A DNA stretch of 61,206 nt. Origin: a virus. The stretch covers positions 481-61,686 of the IMG/VR virus record IMGVR_UViG_3300030109_000544; one strand, given 5' to 3'. The translations under genes were made by a program, and so were the position numbers. This document shows positions 8,299 through 17,184 of this stretch, piece by piece. Below the pieces are notes generated by a model. That model had not been told where the DNA came from. It was given only the letters and a program-made list of their open reading frames with translations, and did not search any database. The first letter of the stretch is position 1. Each line of letters starts with the position of its first letter.

Positions 8299-8703
8299 CT
8301 AGCCAAACTTCTTACGAAGATACAAAATAATAGTATAAGTATCACCCGATGATGCGCCCACAGTCGTGAACTGGATATCACCAGTTTTACCTGAACCAGC
8401 GTTATTAGTGAGACCGCCAAAGCTACGGTAGTCGTGATTACCACTTTGGTTCTCACCAAGCTCAATACAAAAAGCGTCTGACGTAGCGTCCCAAAGAATC
8501 TGGACCTTCATACCGATGCACTGCCACCAAATACGTTCAATAGTAACGCTAGAACAGGCAATACCATTGTAGGTAGATTCTAGGGCGCTGACATCTACTT
8601 TTGTGACCGCTGATTCTCCGGTGCCATCCGAAACATTAGTTAATTTAAGCACCGCATGGGCAGGACCATCAGACAGGGTTTGAGAGGTTACTGCATCAGC
8701 CAT
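8299..8703 (-). CDS. Virion structural protein (marine phage family)
   Basis: A 134-residue beta-rich protein: MADAVTSQTLSDGPAHAVLK, LTNVSDGTGESAVTKVDVSA, then IERIWWQCIGMKVQILWDAT and a C-terminus TYTIILYLRKKFG. The LTNVSDGTGE(S)xVxKVDVSAL motif is recurrent in small virion proteins near the capsid gene of marine podoviruses and cyanophages. No enzymatic feature. The start follows a clear Shine-Dalgarno-like GGGGG tract just upstream of ATG at 8703. Confidence 0.65.
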   Translation of the reverse strand: MADAVTSQTLSDGPAHAVLKLTNVSDGTGESAVTKVDVSALESTYNGIACSSVTIERIWWQCIGMKVQILWDATSDAFCIELGENQSGNHDYRSFGGLTNNAGSGKTGDIQFTTVGASSGDTYTIILYLRKKFG

Positions 8704-8715
8704 GAGTTACCCCCT

Positions 8716-9264
8716 TTATGCAACCTGCACGTACTCAATGATGAACGTAAAGGAACCAGCGGTGGTTGCATCCACAGTATTGGTGATGTTGCAGTAGATG
8801 GTCCGCTCTGCCGAGGTATACTGAGCAGAAGCAGGGGCGGTGGTTGCATCCTGAGTTTGAAGAACCAACGAAGTAACGGTCACGTTACCTACAACAACTG
8901 TGGTGCCGCCATCTAGTATTTCGTCGGTCTGGGCCGCAACAATCTGAGCGCCAGAGCTAGACGTTCCAACCTCATACCCGATATCACCAGTCCCAATGGT
9001 AGGGGCCGTAACACAAAAAATCTTAATGTCGGTGATAATGGTGTTGGCGGGTTGGGTAAACTCACCAATGTTGTCGCTGTCACCAGCCGTGGTGTTAACC
9101 GTAACACCGGTAGCAAAACCAACATGCTTAACGTATTTGTCGGTTACAATACCCGTCGAGGCAACGTCAAAGACCGTCGTCTCAACACCCGTGCTGGCTG
9201 CTTTATTGATTACTTCAAACCCGTTCTCCGAACGTACGGGTCCGTTAAAAGTCGTGTTAGCCAT
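8716..9264 (-). CDS. Probable capsid-associated/decoration protein
   Basis: A 182-residue Thr/Val/Ala-rich protein with strong beta character: MANTTFNGPVRSENGFEVI, YVKHVGFATGVTVNTTAGDS, ANTIITDIKIFCVTAPTIG and a C-terminus SFTFIIEYVQVA. The opening TTFNGPVRSENGF is familiar from virion proteins encoded just downstream of the major capsid gene in marine phages. It lies after the intrinsic terminator that follows the capsid gene, so its level may be set by partial read-through. Exact role not determined. Confidence 0.6.
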   Translation of the reverse strand: MANTTFNGPVRSENGFEVINKAASTGVETTVFDVASTGIVTDKYVKHVGFATGVTVNTTAGDSDNIGEFTQPANTIITDIKIFCVTAPTIGTGDIGYEVGTSSSGAQIVAAQTDEILDGGTTVVVGNVTVTSLVLQTQDATTAPASAQYTSAERTIYCNITNTVDATTAGSFTFIIEYVQVA

Positions 9265-9331
9265 GTGTATCTCCTGTCTTGGCTAATGTCAGCCACACAA
9301 CGCGGCTGTCAGGGATAAGTTATTATATAAT

Positions 9332-9361
9332 AAAAAAAGGGGGGTAGCAAGTACCCCCCTT
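9332..9361 (-). terminator. Intrinsic terminator after the major capsid gene
   Basis: On the minus strand the transcript reads GGGGGGTA, a CTTGC loop, TACCCCCC, then seven U residues: an 8-bp perfect stem followed directly by a U-tract. It begins about 12 nt after the capsid stop codon. It should insulate high capsid expression from the downstream small structural genes, with some read-through. Confidence 0.85.
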
Positions 9362-9373
9362 CTAGTACCCGGT

Positions 9374-10276
9374 TTAGGCTCCGGGCGAACCAAAGACCCC
9401 AAGAGGATCAGAGACACCGAACGAATAACGTTCCCGAGCCTTGTAGCGGCTGTTGCCCGTATCGAAGTCAGCATCCATAGATGTAGACATCGGAGCACGA
9501 ACAAAGTGCTTCAGACCGTTTGGTACGTCAGTCATAAGGAACCACGCATCCGTATCCGTCAGATAGTGGTTAACCGCGTAGCCTTCAGGGATCGAACCGT
9601 TATTACGCAGTGCGTTAACGTCGTTATCCGCCGTGCTTACGCGACCCTCAGTCTCCAACAACCGCGTTGCAACAAACTGCAAGTTGGAAGGGATAACAAG
9701 TTTACGAGGGCGTGCGGCAATCAACAGACCACGTTCGTCCGTCCAACCACCAATCTGAATAACAGCCGCCTCAAGAGAGGTTTCGTTAAGATCAGCAGCC
9801 GTGGCGGGCGTGTTGGAGTTGGTACCGCCCGAAACAAGCGGGTGAGCCGTGGAGCAGAGTGCTACACCGTCACCATAAGTCGTGGAGAAGGCATCGTTAA
9901 GGATAGCCGCTCCTTTAACTTGTTTCGTATAGGCCATAGCGCGGGCAAGAGCCTTCGTATAACGAGCAGACAAAGAGTCATACAGGTTATCTTCAACGGC
10001 TTCCTCAGTGACTGAGAATCCCATCGCAACGGTTTCGTGCGTGTAACGAGCCGTCCACGCTTCCTGTGCGTTGTCATATTCGATGGCAGAGCCTTCGTCC
10101 TTGACCGGTGCAGCAGAAAAGCCTGACAGTTTCGTTTCTTCCTCAAAAGAACGATCAGAGGTTTCCTGTTCGAAAATCTCTTTGTGTTCTTCACCGTACT
10201 TAGCATACTCCATACCAAACAGAGCGTTGAGGCCGGGGAGGAGTTCTTTAAGTAGTTGGGCGCGTGAAATAGCCAT
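9374..10276 (-). CDS. Major capsid protein (HK97-like fold)
   Basis: A 300-residue protein beginning MAISRAQLLKELLPGLNALF, followed by EYAKYGEEHKEIFEQETSDR and EETKLSGFSAAPVKDEGSA, the start of the Mu gpT-like major capsid group. Features include the TARYTHETVAMGFSVTEEAVED spine-helix region (residues ~76-97), CSTAHPLVSGG, RKLVIPSNLQFVATRLLET and YRARERYSFGVSDP-like C-terminal strands. It has the strongest ribosome binding site in the structural region (AGGAGGTGA at 10280-10288), as expected for the most abundant virion protein, and is followed by an intrinsic terminator. Confidence 0.9.
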   Translation of the reverse strand: MAISRAQLLKELLPGLNALFGMEYAKYGEEHKEIFEQETSDRSFEEETKLSGFSAAPVKDEGSAIEYDNAQEAWTARYTHETVAMGFSVTEEAVEDNLYDSLSARYTKALARAMAYTKQVKGAAILNDAFSTTYGDGVALCSTAHPLVSGGTNSNTPATAADLNETSLEAAVIQIGGWTDERGLLIAARPRKLVIPSNLQFVATRLLETEGRVSTADNDVNALRNNGSIPEGYAVNHYLTDTDAWFLMTDVPNGLKHFVRAPMSTSMDADFDTGNSRYKARERYSFGVSDPLGVFGSPGA

Positions 10277-10286
10277 TGTTCACCTC

Positions 10287-10922
10287 CTACAGTCCAACAG
10301 GGTTACGATAGGCGTGTCCACCGATGAACACGTTACTACCATTGTCAGTATGAGCACTGTAGATCACAAGCACTTCTTGGAAGGTATCAGTACCCGTAGC
10401 AGTGCTGTCAACCACATCAATAATCTGAAATGGCAGTGTTGAAGTCGTAGCAACACTATTATTGATAGCCAGCTTAGACCGCCCATTAGCAGTGTTTAAC
10501 GTATTGCTAATGATTGAAGCCTTGTTACCAATAACAGTTCTTCCCAGTGTTGCCATCGTCGTACCTGAAGAACAGATAGCAGCTTTCAGGATGATATCAG
10601 GGTCATCAACAACGAACGCTTCAATATCACTAGCAACAATGCTGCCCGGATACTGGTTGTTGAATGTCGTCTGACCGCTGTTTGGGTCCGTATAACTGCA
10701 ACCCATAAAAACACCTAGCGTCCCAGTAGCTGGGAAAGCCGTAGTGCTTCCGTCACGCTCAATGGTTCCATCGTTCACACGCTTGACTAGATCGCCTTTT
10801 CCGATAGCTGTACCGTAGTTACTAGCAATCTTCATAGAGCGAGTAGCACCTGCGAACGAACGACCACCAATCAAACCGACGGGTACTAGCCCATAGGGGG
10901 CGTCGATAGTTGGATAAGCCAT
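10287..10922 (-). CDS. Capsid-associated structural protein
   Basis: A 211-residue protein, MAYPTIDAPYGLVPVGLIGG, RSFAGATRSMKIASNYGTAI, with Gly/Thr/Ser-rich beta segments and a C-terminus VFIGGHAYRNPVGL. The APYGL(V/K)P(V/I)xLxGG opening is typical of a small virion/decoration protein encoded immediately before the major capsid gene in many marine phages. Its stop overlaps the capsid ribosome binding site, so the two are probably translationally linked. Proposed role is capsid decoration or minor capsid protein, by context. Confidence 0.65.
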   Translation of the reverse strand: MAYPTIDAPYGLVPVGLIGGRSFAGATRSMKIASNYGTAIGKGDLVKRVNDGTIERDGSTTAFPATGTLGVFMGCSYTDPNSGQTTFNNQYPGSIVASDIEAFVVDDPDIILKAAICSSGTTMATLGRTVIGNKASIISNTLNTANGRSKLAINNSVATTSTLPFQIIDVVDSTATGTDTFQEVLVIYSAHTDNGSNVFIGGHAYRNPVGL

Positions 10923-10943
10923 AGTTTATAACTCCCGAGCTTA

Positions 10944-11393
10944 TTAAGTTCCGTTACCAAAAGTGACCTTCGATTTCCGATCATTAAAGAGCGGCATACG
11001 CGGGTCGTTTTCTCTCATCAGGTTGTTGTCAACCGAAGAAATTTGCGCTTTGGCTTGCGTGTTAAAGTAGTCATTGCGCTCTTCGACCAACTCTTTCGGA
11101 GCTTTGCAAAGCATTAGACCCCCAATCACAACATTATCAGAGAACTTCTCTTGTTCAATGGTAACCATCGTGATCTCTGGATGATCCGCCGCTTTAACCG
11201 GCTCCCAACCTTCACGTAGTTTTGAGGAAACATTAGTAGCATCAACCTGACCTAACGTAGCTACACGGACCCAATGAAATTCATAACCCGGCTCGGGAGT
11301 AGGTGAGGGAAGCACCTCGGGGCGCTGCCAAGCTCTTTTACGGGTCGTTTTTTCTCTGGTCGTCTGCTCACGGTTAATTCGATTATCAGCCAT
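10944..11393 (-). CDS. Unknown capsid-region protein
   Basis: A 149-residue hydrophilic protein: a very charged N-terminus (INREQTTREKTTRKRAWQRP), a Pro-rich linker (VLPSPTPEPGYEFHWVRVAT), then LREGWEPVKAADHPEITMVT and GGLMLCKAPKELVEERNDYF. A Pro-linker followed by YEFHWVR is familiar from small proteins between scaffold and capsid genes of marine podoviruses. It overlaps the upstream scaffold gene by 8 nt. Function unknown. Confidence 0.6.
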   Translation of the reverse strand: MADNRINREQTTREKTTRKRAWQRPEVLPSPTPEPGYEFHWVRVATLGQVDATNVSSKLREGWEPVKAADHPEITMVTIEQEKFSDNVVIGGLMLCKAPKELVEERNDYFNTQAKAQISSVDNNLMRENDPRMPLFNDRKSKVTFGNGT

Positions 11394-12405
11394 TTGCTTC
11401 TTTCCTCATTTCGATTGCAACCTGTTTGGCGTAGTCTTCGACAGAAATTCCTAAACGTTTCGCTAGGTTTACCTGTGTTTGCGTTAGTACGACCTTTTTA
11501 GGGGAAGTACTCCGCGTAGCGGGTGCAACAACATTGGCCTGACGTTTAGGTGGTTCCTCCTCTTCAACATCCCCAAAATACTCGGGGAATACTTTGTGCA
11601 TACGAGAATCAATAGTCTCGTAGTACTCATCACTTTGCGGGTCTACACCCGATTTGACAAGTTTATTATGCAACCCCAGTACATAACTTGTCATTTCATC
11701 ATCCGAACCAAACCACGTATTGGCTTTCGCCCATTCGTTAGCTCGTTCATCAATCGGCACTGGGGCGGATTGTTCCGTATTAACTTGTTCTACAGCAGTT
11801 TCTTCCTCCTGTAAAGCAGGTATCTGTATATTGCTCAATCTGTCAGCTTTTATCTTGGCTGCAGTCAATTTCTCTTGCGCCTCAATAACCGCGTCTGAAT
11901 CACCCGCTTCGTACGCTTCTTTGTACTCGCGTTTGGCTACTTCCAGTTCAGAACCGGCGCTGCGCTTTGCCTGATCCAGCAAAACAGTCTGATTTTTAGT
12001 TTGCGATTCTTTAAGCCCCTTGTTCTCACTAAGGAGTTGTTGGGTGTACCGCTCAAGCTCCTCACGCTCACGCATTGCCTGTTCTTTGGCCCTACGCTCG
12101 TCGTGATAACCCTTACTAAAATGTTTGATTCGCTTACGAACTTTATCAGAATAGTCCTCAAGCTCTTCGTCCGTTACGTCTTCCGGTGGTTCTGACGCCT
12201 TACGACCTCGGTCAGCTTTAGGGGTGTCATCAACAACCTCGACTTCAAAGGCATCGGGTTCAGAAGGAGTTTCCTCAACTTCTACCTCTGGCTGCTTACC
12301 AGAAGTATCAACCTTCATGGCACTGGAAGGTTCAATCTCTATCTCCGTGTTGGTATCTTCACCATCAGGGGTAGGAAATTCAAACTCAACTTTCTCAAAA
12401 GGCAT
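11386..12405 (-). CDS. Capsid assembly scaffolding protein (probable)
   Basis: A 339-residue acidic protein. The N-terminal ~100 residues are Asp/Glu/Pro-rich and disordered (EIEIEPSSAMKVDTSGKQPE). Residues ~95-205 form a long charged coiled coil (RKRIKHFSKGYHDERRAKEQ, AMREREELERYTQQLLSENK, LEVAKREYKEAYEAGDSDA). The C-terminal ~60 residues carry a short basic helix (RLGISVEDYAKQVAIEMRKE), which in scaffolds usually contacts capsid protein. Coiled-coil composition and position between portal and capsid genes fit a scaffold; there is no obvious protease motif. Confidence 0.75.
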   Translation of the reverse strand: MPFEKVEFEFPTPDGEDTNTEIEIEPSSAMKVDTSGKQPEVEVEETPSEPDAFEVEVVDDTPKADRGRKASEPPEDVTDEELEDYSDKVRKRIKHFSKGYHDERRAKEQAMREREELERYTQQLLSENKGLKESQTKNQTVLLDQAKRSAGSELEVAKREYKEAYEAGDSDAVIEAQEKLTAAKIKADRLSNIQIPALQEEETAVEQVNTEQSAPVPIDERANEWAKANTWFGSDDEMTSYVLGLHNKLVKSGVDPQSDEYYETIDSRMHKVFPEYFGDVEEEEPPKRQANVVAPATRSTSPKKVVLTQTQVNLAKRLGISVEDYAKQVAIEMRKEANG

Positions 12406-12415
12406 CTATTATCTC

Positions 12416-12796
12416 CTAAACTTTGCAGATACCACGAGGGTCAGCAATAACTGCCTCGATGGAATCGTCATTCATAAGGCGGAACTCTTTGCCATTAACT
12501 TTAAAGCGTGTCCCTGTATTCATACGGAACATAACATAATCTCCTACCTTGCACCAAGGACCATCAGGAAACCGCTCTTTGTCAGTATACGCACCGCCAC
12601 CCATATCTACTACGATACCCATAATGGACAGTATGTATTCCCGTTGTTTCTCTGAATCTGTCTTGAGAAGCGAAGTACCCTGATAATGATCGTCGATATC
12701 GGGTAATGCTACTAGGAGCCTGTACCCCACAGGGACAGGTAGTTGGGCTTCAAAGTCTGTCTCGCTAGCAATAGGTTGTACTGCTGTTTTAGCCAT
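12416..12796 (-). CDS. GroES-like co-chaperonin
   Basis: A 126-residue protein from ATG at 12796, preceded by GGTGAG; an in-frame ATG at 12808 would add four residues. The core matches the Cpn10 beta barrel: PVGYRLLVALPDIDD, a mobile-loop-like insert (DHYQGTSLLKTDSEKQ), GIVVDMGGGAYTD, WCKVGDYVMFRMNTGTRFKV and RLMNDDSIEAVIADPRGI. Cellular GroES is about 95 residues; the extra length is in the mobile loop and the N-terminus. Phage co-chaperonins such as T4 gp31 replace GroES on host GroEL to fold capsid protein, and its position between portal and scaffold supports this role here. Confidence 0.75.
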   Translation of the reverse strand: MAKTAVQPIASETDFEAQLPVPVGYRLLVALPDIDDHYQGTSLLKTDSEKQREYILSIMGIVVDMGGGAYTDKERFPDGPWCKVGDYVMFRMNTGTRFKVNGKEFRLMNDDSIEAVIADPRGICKV

Positions 12797-12992
12797 TAAA
12801 CTCACCATCTTCCAAATAGTTGCGCGAAAGGTCTGTTATTTGAAATAATGCGGCGTCTAGACCTCGTATAACACCACATAGTTCTTTGTACTCGGCGTAG
12901 TCTTTAGGACTACCATTTGACAAGAACTCTACCGCAGAGGAACGTTGTTCCCCGATACGTTCGTTAAGCACGTCAAAGACGGTTTTTGCCAT
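12789..12992 (-). CDS. Small conserved phage protein, unknown function
   Basis: A 67-residue helical protein, MAKTVFDVLNERIGEQRSSA, VEFLSNGSPKDYAEYKELCG, VIRGLDAALFQITDLSRNY. The TVFDVLxxxI start and GxIRGLxxA motif are familiar from short marine phage proteins encoded next to portal genes. It overlaps the GroES-like gene by 8 nt. No enzymatic motif; possibly a small head-assembly factor. Confidence 0.6.
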   Translation of the reverse strand: MAKTVFDVLNERIGEQRSSAVEFLSNGSPKDYAEYKELCGVIRGLDAALFQITDLSRNYLEDGEFNG

Positions 12993-12994
12993 AG

Positions 12995-13156
12995 TTAAAT
13001 TACACCTTTCTCCTTCAGGACGAATCCTACGGCACCGCCTACGATACCAATGACAACCAGAATCGGCTGACTAATAACTACACCCACGCCCATCACAGCT
13101 ACACCGGCGGCTGCATAGGACGAAGGCTCCTGCATTCGATCTTTAATCCACTTCAT
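12995..13156 (-). CDS. 53-residue membrane protein
   Basis: An ATG at 13156 opens a 53-residue frame: MKWIKDRMQEPSSYAAAGVA, then hydrophobic VMGVGVVISQPILVVIGIVG and GAVGFVLKEKGVI. It has an amphipathic/basic N-terminus and two closely spaced hydrophobic stretches (residues ~14-28 and 31-47), with a charged end. It fills the space between the portal and small 67-residue genes exactly. Holin-like size and topology are possible, but similar small membrane proteins with no known role are common next to portal genes. Confidence 0.6.
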   Translation of the reverse strand: MKWIKDRMQEPSSYAAAGVAVMGVGVVISQPILVVIGIVGGAVGFVLKEKGVI

Positions 13157-13168
13157 ACTTTAGCTCCT

Positions 13169-15610
13169 CTAGGATGATTGACCCTTGTTAGAGTCAGTTA
13201 CGGCCTTGAAAATATCAAGGTCTAGTTTGTCAGACTCAGCGTCCAACTTAACTTTCGCTTTCTGTGCGTCCACCACAACACCCGCCTGCTCGTTCTCTAC
13301 TCGCTGGGCGTTTATTGCTGCATCTGCCAGATCTTTCTGTGCCTTACGCTGTAAGTCAGCCTGTTCCAGTGCAATATCGGCTTGATCCTTCTGTGCCTTA
13401 CGCTGCACCTCTGCCTGCTTGACGGCGACCTCTTCCCGCCGTAGCTGGAGAACAGGATCTTGGGCCTGCTGCTGTGCCTGCTGTTGTGCTGCCTGTTGCT
13501 TGTGGGCCTCTGTAAGTTGTTTACCTGCATCCGCAACAAGTCTGGCAAGCTGCACCTCGACCTCTTCAGACAAGGGCTGATCCGGGGGCGGAAGTTCCAC
13601 ACCCATACGCTCTTCTATCTGCTTGCGGTAACTGAACCCTAGATGTTCTGCTATATGGGCCTGTAGAGACGCCATGATCTGCTGTGCTTGCGGGTTCTGG
13701 CCGATAGACTGGGCAACCATAGGATCTTGCATGAACGCCATATGCGTAGCGATGTGAGCATCGTGGTCCTGATACAGGAACGCTTTCATTGGCTTGCCTA
13801 CAAGTGCCGCCATATTCTCGCTTACTGGATCGACTGGCGTTGCATCGTCTTCGGTAGGAACAAGTTTATCAGCGTTCTTAACACCCAACACCTCGATCAT
13901 CTGCCTATGTAACTGGGGCAGGTCGTATATTTGTGGTGCGGACTGGGCCATCTGCAGTACAGCCTGATACTGCACAACCCGCTGGGCCATAGTAGAGCTG
14001 TTAGGATCACTGACAGGGATTACCTCTACAGAGTCATAATCGCCTCTGCGAGCGTTAATCTCACCCCGATACGGCTGATAAGAATACTGGTCCGGTGCGT
14101 ACTCGGCCATAATAGCCTTGAGGAGCTTGAACTCCTGCTTCATAGCGTAATGCACGCGGGCCTGAACTGCAGCCATAGGCTTGAGAGTCCGCTCAAGAAG
14201 AGCCAGCGTCGTGCCAACCGGAGCGTTTGCCGACATATCAGAGATGTTCATGTCGCTGATAGCGCCGAGTCTACGACCCTCCTGCGTGATCTGATTCAAA
14301 AGCGCGAGAAGTGTCTGTGACGGTTCCTTGTACGGAAGCGGCATGATGTTGTCGCGGATGCTACCTGATGGCACATCTACGTCACGCCACTCGCCCGGTT
14401 CAATCGGCGTGTCGTCACCCTTAATACGTAGGCCACGTGATTTTATGCCGCCGGGGAGATTCGACAGGGTACCCGCGTCTACGAGTTGTCGGATAAGGCT
14501 GGTACCGGCTCGGGCGTAACCGCCAATGATATGGATCAGGCCAAGACCATAGAACCCAAACCCCGGCACATATACGTAATGCACGAAGTGCTGGCGCTTC
14601 TGCATAAGAGCGTCATCAGGGTTCCAGTTCCTGCGTACCGCAAGTACGTGGTTAGTACCGCGCTCAATGGTAACTACGTACGGTTTCGCAATCTCGTCTT
14701 CTGAGTCATCAATATCGTCGATTACAAGATCCGCGTGTATCTCGTATATCGCATAACGGTCGTCATCGGTAATGGAATAACCGCCCTCTTCGGCCTTACG
14801 TTCCTCAATATCCGTGTGGTAGGGCTGGGGTTCCCCAAGCTCCGTGTCTACATAAAAACCACTCGCCTGAAGTTTCTTCAGTTCGTTCTTGGTCTTACGC
14901 ATCACATGCGTAACACGCTCCGCACTTTCAATATGAGAAGCACCGTAAGGAACAATAACATCTTCAGCCGGTATGTAGATTGCTGTCTGACGATCCATAT
15001 TAGGATCAAAATAAACTTTCTTAAACGCAGACCCTGCAAGGCCCAGACTGTACAGGAGACGCTCATGCTCGGGGCGATACTCTACCATGCGCTCGGTTAG
15101 CTCATAGTTCATATCTGCCTTTACACGAGCAGCAGCCTCGTCTTTCTCTTTGGTTTCCTCTCCAAGCACCTTGGTCTTTACTGGACCTGACGCCGGGAAA
15201 GTCTCACTCATGGTCTCCGCTTGAAAGCGGATAGCCGCCTCCGCAAGCACTGTAGAATAGACGCCGCACGAGCCATCCCACGGATCAGTGCGCTCTTCAT
15301 ACTTGAACCCAAGTACATCCAATCCTTTAACGAACGTATCTGCCCAATCCTTGCGAGAATCAATGTCACCATCAACGGCCCCCACCAGATCATCTGCGAG
15401 CTTCTCAAGAACACCTTCATCAAGAGACTCGGCTAGGTTAGCGTCGAAAGCGTCATCATCACTACCCATCTTTCCGGGTATCAATGTAACCTCGACACTT
15501 CCATCATCCAGAGTAACCATATCTGGATTTACAATCTCTATCTCAAGACCCTCTTCAGAAGATTCGTCGTCCATCCCAAGTGCGGGCGATAGTGCTTTTT
15601 CAATAGCCAT
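13169..15610 (-). CDS. Portal protein
   Basis: An 813-residue protein. Residues ~80-650 show portal features: DSRKDWADTFVKGLDVLGFK, TDPWDGSCGVYSTVLAEAAI, LLYSLGLAGSAFKKVYFDPN, a crown/stem region (AVQARVHYAMKQEFKLLKAI) and IMPLPYKEPSQTLLALLNQI. The C-terminal ~130 residues are a Gln/Ala-rich coiled coil (EVAVKQAEVQRKAQKDQADI and a partial second copy of that heptad block), resembling the barrel extension of long podoviral portals. The size is in the range of N4-type and P22-type portals. It is directly downstream of the large terminase gene, 8 nt apart. Confidence 0.9.
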   Translation of the reverse strand: MAIEKALSPALGMDDESSEEGLEIEIVNPDMVTLDDGSVEVTLIPGKMGSDDDAFDANLAESLDEGVLEKLADDLVGAVDGDIDSRKDWADTFVKGLDVLGFKYEERTDPWDGSCGVYSTVLAEAAIRFQAETMSETFPASGPVKTKVLGEETKEKDEAAARVKADMNYELTERMVEYRPEHERLLYSLGLAGSAFKKVYFDPNMDRQTAIYIPAEDVIVPYGASHIESAERVTHVMRKTKNELKKLQASGFYVDTELGEPQPYHTDIEERKAEEGGYSITDDDRYAIYEIHADLVIDDIDDSEDEIAKPYVVTIERGTNHVLAVRRNWNPDDALMQKRQHFVHYVYVPGFGFYGLGLIHIIGGYARAGTSLIRQLVDAGTLSNLPGGIKSRGLRIKGDDTPIEPGEWRDVDVPSGSIRDNIMPLPYKEPSQTLLALLNQITQEGRRLGAISDMNISDMSANAPVGTTLALLERTLKPMAAVQARVHYAMKQEFKLLKAIMAEYAPDQYSYQPYRGEINARRGDYDSVEVIPVSDPNSSTMAQRVVQYQAVLQMAQSAPQIYDLPQLHRQMIEVLGVKNADKLVPTEDDATPVDPVSENMAALVGKPMKAFLYQDHDAHIATHMAFMQDPMVAQSIGQNPQAQQIMASLQAHIAEHLGFSYRKQIEERMGVELPPPDQPLSEEVEVQLARLVADAGKQLTEAHKQQAAQQQAQQQAQDPVLQLRREEVAVKQAEVQRKAQKDQADIALEQADLQRKAQKDLADAAINAQRVENEQAGVVVDAQKAKVKLDAESDKLDLDIFKAVTDSNKGQSS

Positions 15611-15618
15611 GATCTATC

Positions 15619-17184
15619 CTAATAGTATCCACCCTGTCGGTGCTTAAAGTATATTATCTCATCCGGCTCATCAGAGGGCAGGCGTAGGAAGCCACCCTGC
15701 CTGAATCTCATAAGCGCCATAACTGTAGAGTCAACCAAGTCATCATGGCTCATAAAAGGAAATCCGGCAATCTCTTCTATAAGTTCCTCCGCCCAGCGGG
15801 TAGAAGGAACCCATACCAACTCGGAGGCCACGATATCTGCTACAGAGTTTAGACGAGCAAGTTTATCCCCCGATCCTCTATGTGGGGTGTACTCCTGTAC
15901 AGGAAGCCCCATCCTACGCATCTCCTGATACAAAGCCGTACCGGAACTCTTTTTCTCAACTATAAAAGAATCCGGTTGCCATGACTCGTATTCTTCAAAT
16001 GCCAAAGCCTTTAGTTCAGGAAACTCCAAACGCTTCTTTATACTATTTAGCAGTATTATATTGTGAGCACCAGTCTCTTCATTTAAGAAAACACCCCACG
16101 TGGTAAGTGCTGTGAAGTCAGCGCGGTTGTGAGACTCTGCCGCAGCATCAAGAGACATGATAATATATTCACACAGGGGGGCATCATTATCGCCCCACTT
16201 CTGCCACCACTCACGTTTTACAATAGACGCTTCTTCTGCCGTGGGTTCCTGCTGATACTGTGCGTTCCACTGAAACGTAGGCATGGACGCCTTGGTTCGC
16301 ATGAGTGCGTCAAGATCGAAGAACTCCGGCCACAAAGGCTTTTCGGTGTAGCCTGAACCCTTCTTGTTGGGTATCTCAAGCACGGCGGGGAACTCTACAA
16401 TCTCATACTGGTCCGCTTTCTCGTTCTGGGCCATATCACCAACAACGCGACCAGTCAGGTCGTCCATATGCCAGCGAGTCTGGATGATAGCTACGCGGCC
16501 ACCCGGCATGAGCCGAGTACGGGCACCGTACGTAAACCACTCGTAAGCCTTGTCAAATACCTCGAAGTTACCGTTGATAACGTCCTGTTCCGAGTGTGGA
16601 TCGTCAATCAATAGTAAGTCTGCACCACGACCAGCAATGGATGACCCGATACCACATGCGTAGTACTCACCGCCCGAGTTTGTGTTCCATCGACCGGCGG
16701 ACTTGGAATCCACGGCCAACGCTACAGTAGGAAATATGGCCTTGTAGTCTTCTGTAGATATGAGGTTACGAACCTTACGACCGAAGTCCACCGCAAGATC
16801 GGTGGTATGCGACACCATCATAACCTTCTTGTTGGGGTTACGCCCCAAAAACCAAGCCGGGAAGAATATGGATACTAGCTGGGACTTACCGTGTCGTGGT
16901 GGGATGTTAACGCAGATACGGTCTTTCTTGCCTTCTGCGATATCCATAAGCATGTCGGCAAGAATACGGTGATGCTTCCCCACTATGTAGTCAGGCTGCA
17001 TACGTTTACAAAACTCAATCAGATCATCGTAGGCCTTCTGATTTCTGTCTCTTGCAGAAAGCTCCTCAACAAGTCCGTTTATCTCGACTAACTCATCTTG
17101 ATTAAAGTCGTCCAGATTGGATAGCAGAGCCTGAATATCCAGATCCTCAAAATCACCTTCCAGTAACGAGTTACTACTTGGCAT
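15619..17184 (-). CDS. terL: Terminase large subunit
   Basis: A 521-residue protein starting MPSSNSLLEGDFEDL (ATG at 17184, overlapping the small-subunit gene by 11 nt; an upstream in-frame start at 17211 is less likely). The ATPase part has a Walker A-type loop PPRHGKSQ (residues ~95-102), an adenine/Q-motif region upstream, and a Walker B segment LLLIDDPHSEQD. The C-terminal RNase H-fold nuclease begins with MSLDAAAESHNRADFTALTT, whose Asp residues fit the metal site, followed by FIVEKKSSG and FPFMSHDDLVDSTVMAL. It translocates DNA into the prohead and cuts the concatemer. Confidence 0.93.
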   Translation of the reverse strand: MPSSNSLLEGDFEDLDIQALLSNLDDFNQDELVEINGLVEELSARDRNQKAYDDLIEFCKRMQPDYIVGKHHRILADMLMDIAEGKKDRICVNIPPRHGKSQLVSIFFPAWFLGRNPNKKVMMVSHTTDLAVDFGRKVRNLISTEDYKAIFPTVALAVDSKSAGRWNTNSGGEYYACGIGSSIAGRGADLLLIDDPHSEQDVINGNFEVFDKAYEWFTYGARTRLMPGGRVAIIQTRWHMDDLTGRVVGDMAQNEKADQYEIVEFPAVLEIPNKKGSGYTEKPLWPEFFDLDALMRTKASMPTFQWNAQYQQEPTAEEASIVKREWWQKWGDNDAPLCEYIIMSLDAAAESHNRADFTALTTWGVFLNEETGAHNIILLNSIKKRLEFPELKALAFEEYESWQPDSFIVEKKSSGTALYQEMRRMGLPVQEYTPHRGSGDKLARLNSVADIVASELVWVPSTRWAEELIEEIAGFPFMSHDDLVDSTVMALMRFRQGGFLRLPSDEPDEIIYFKHRQGGYY

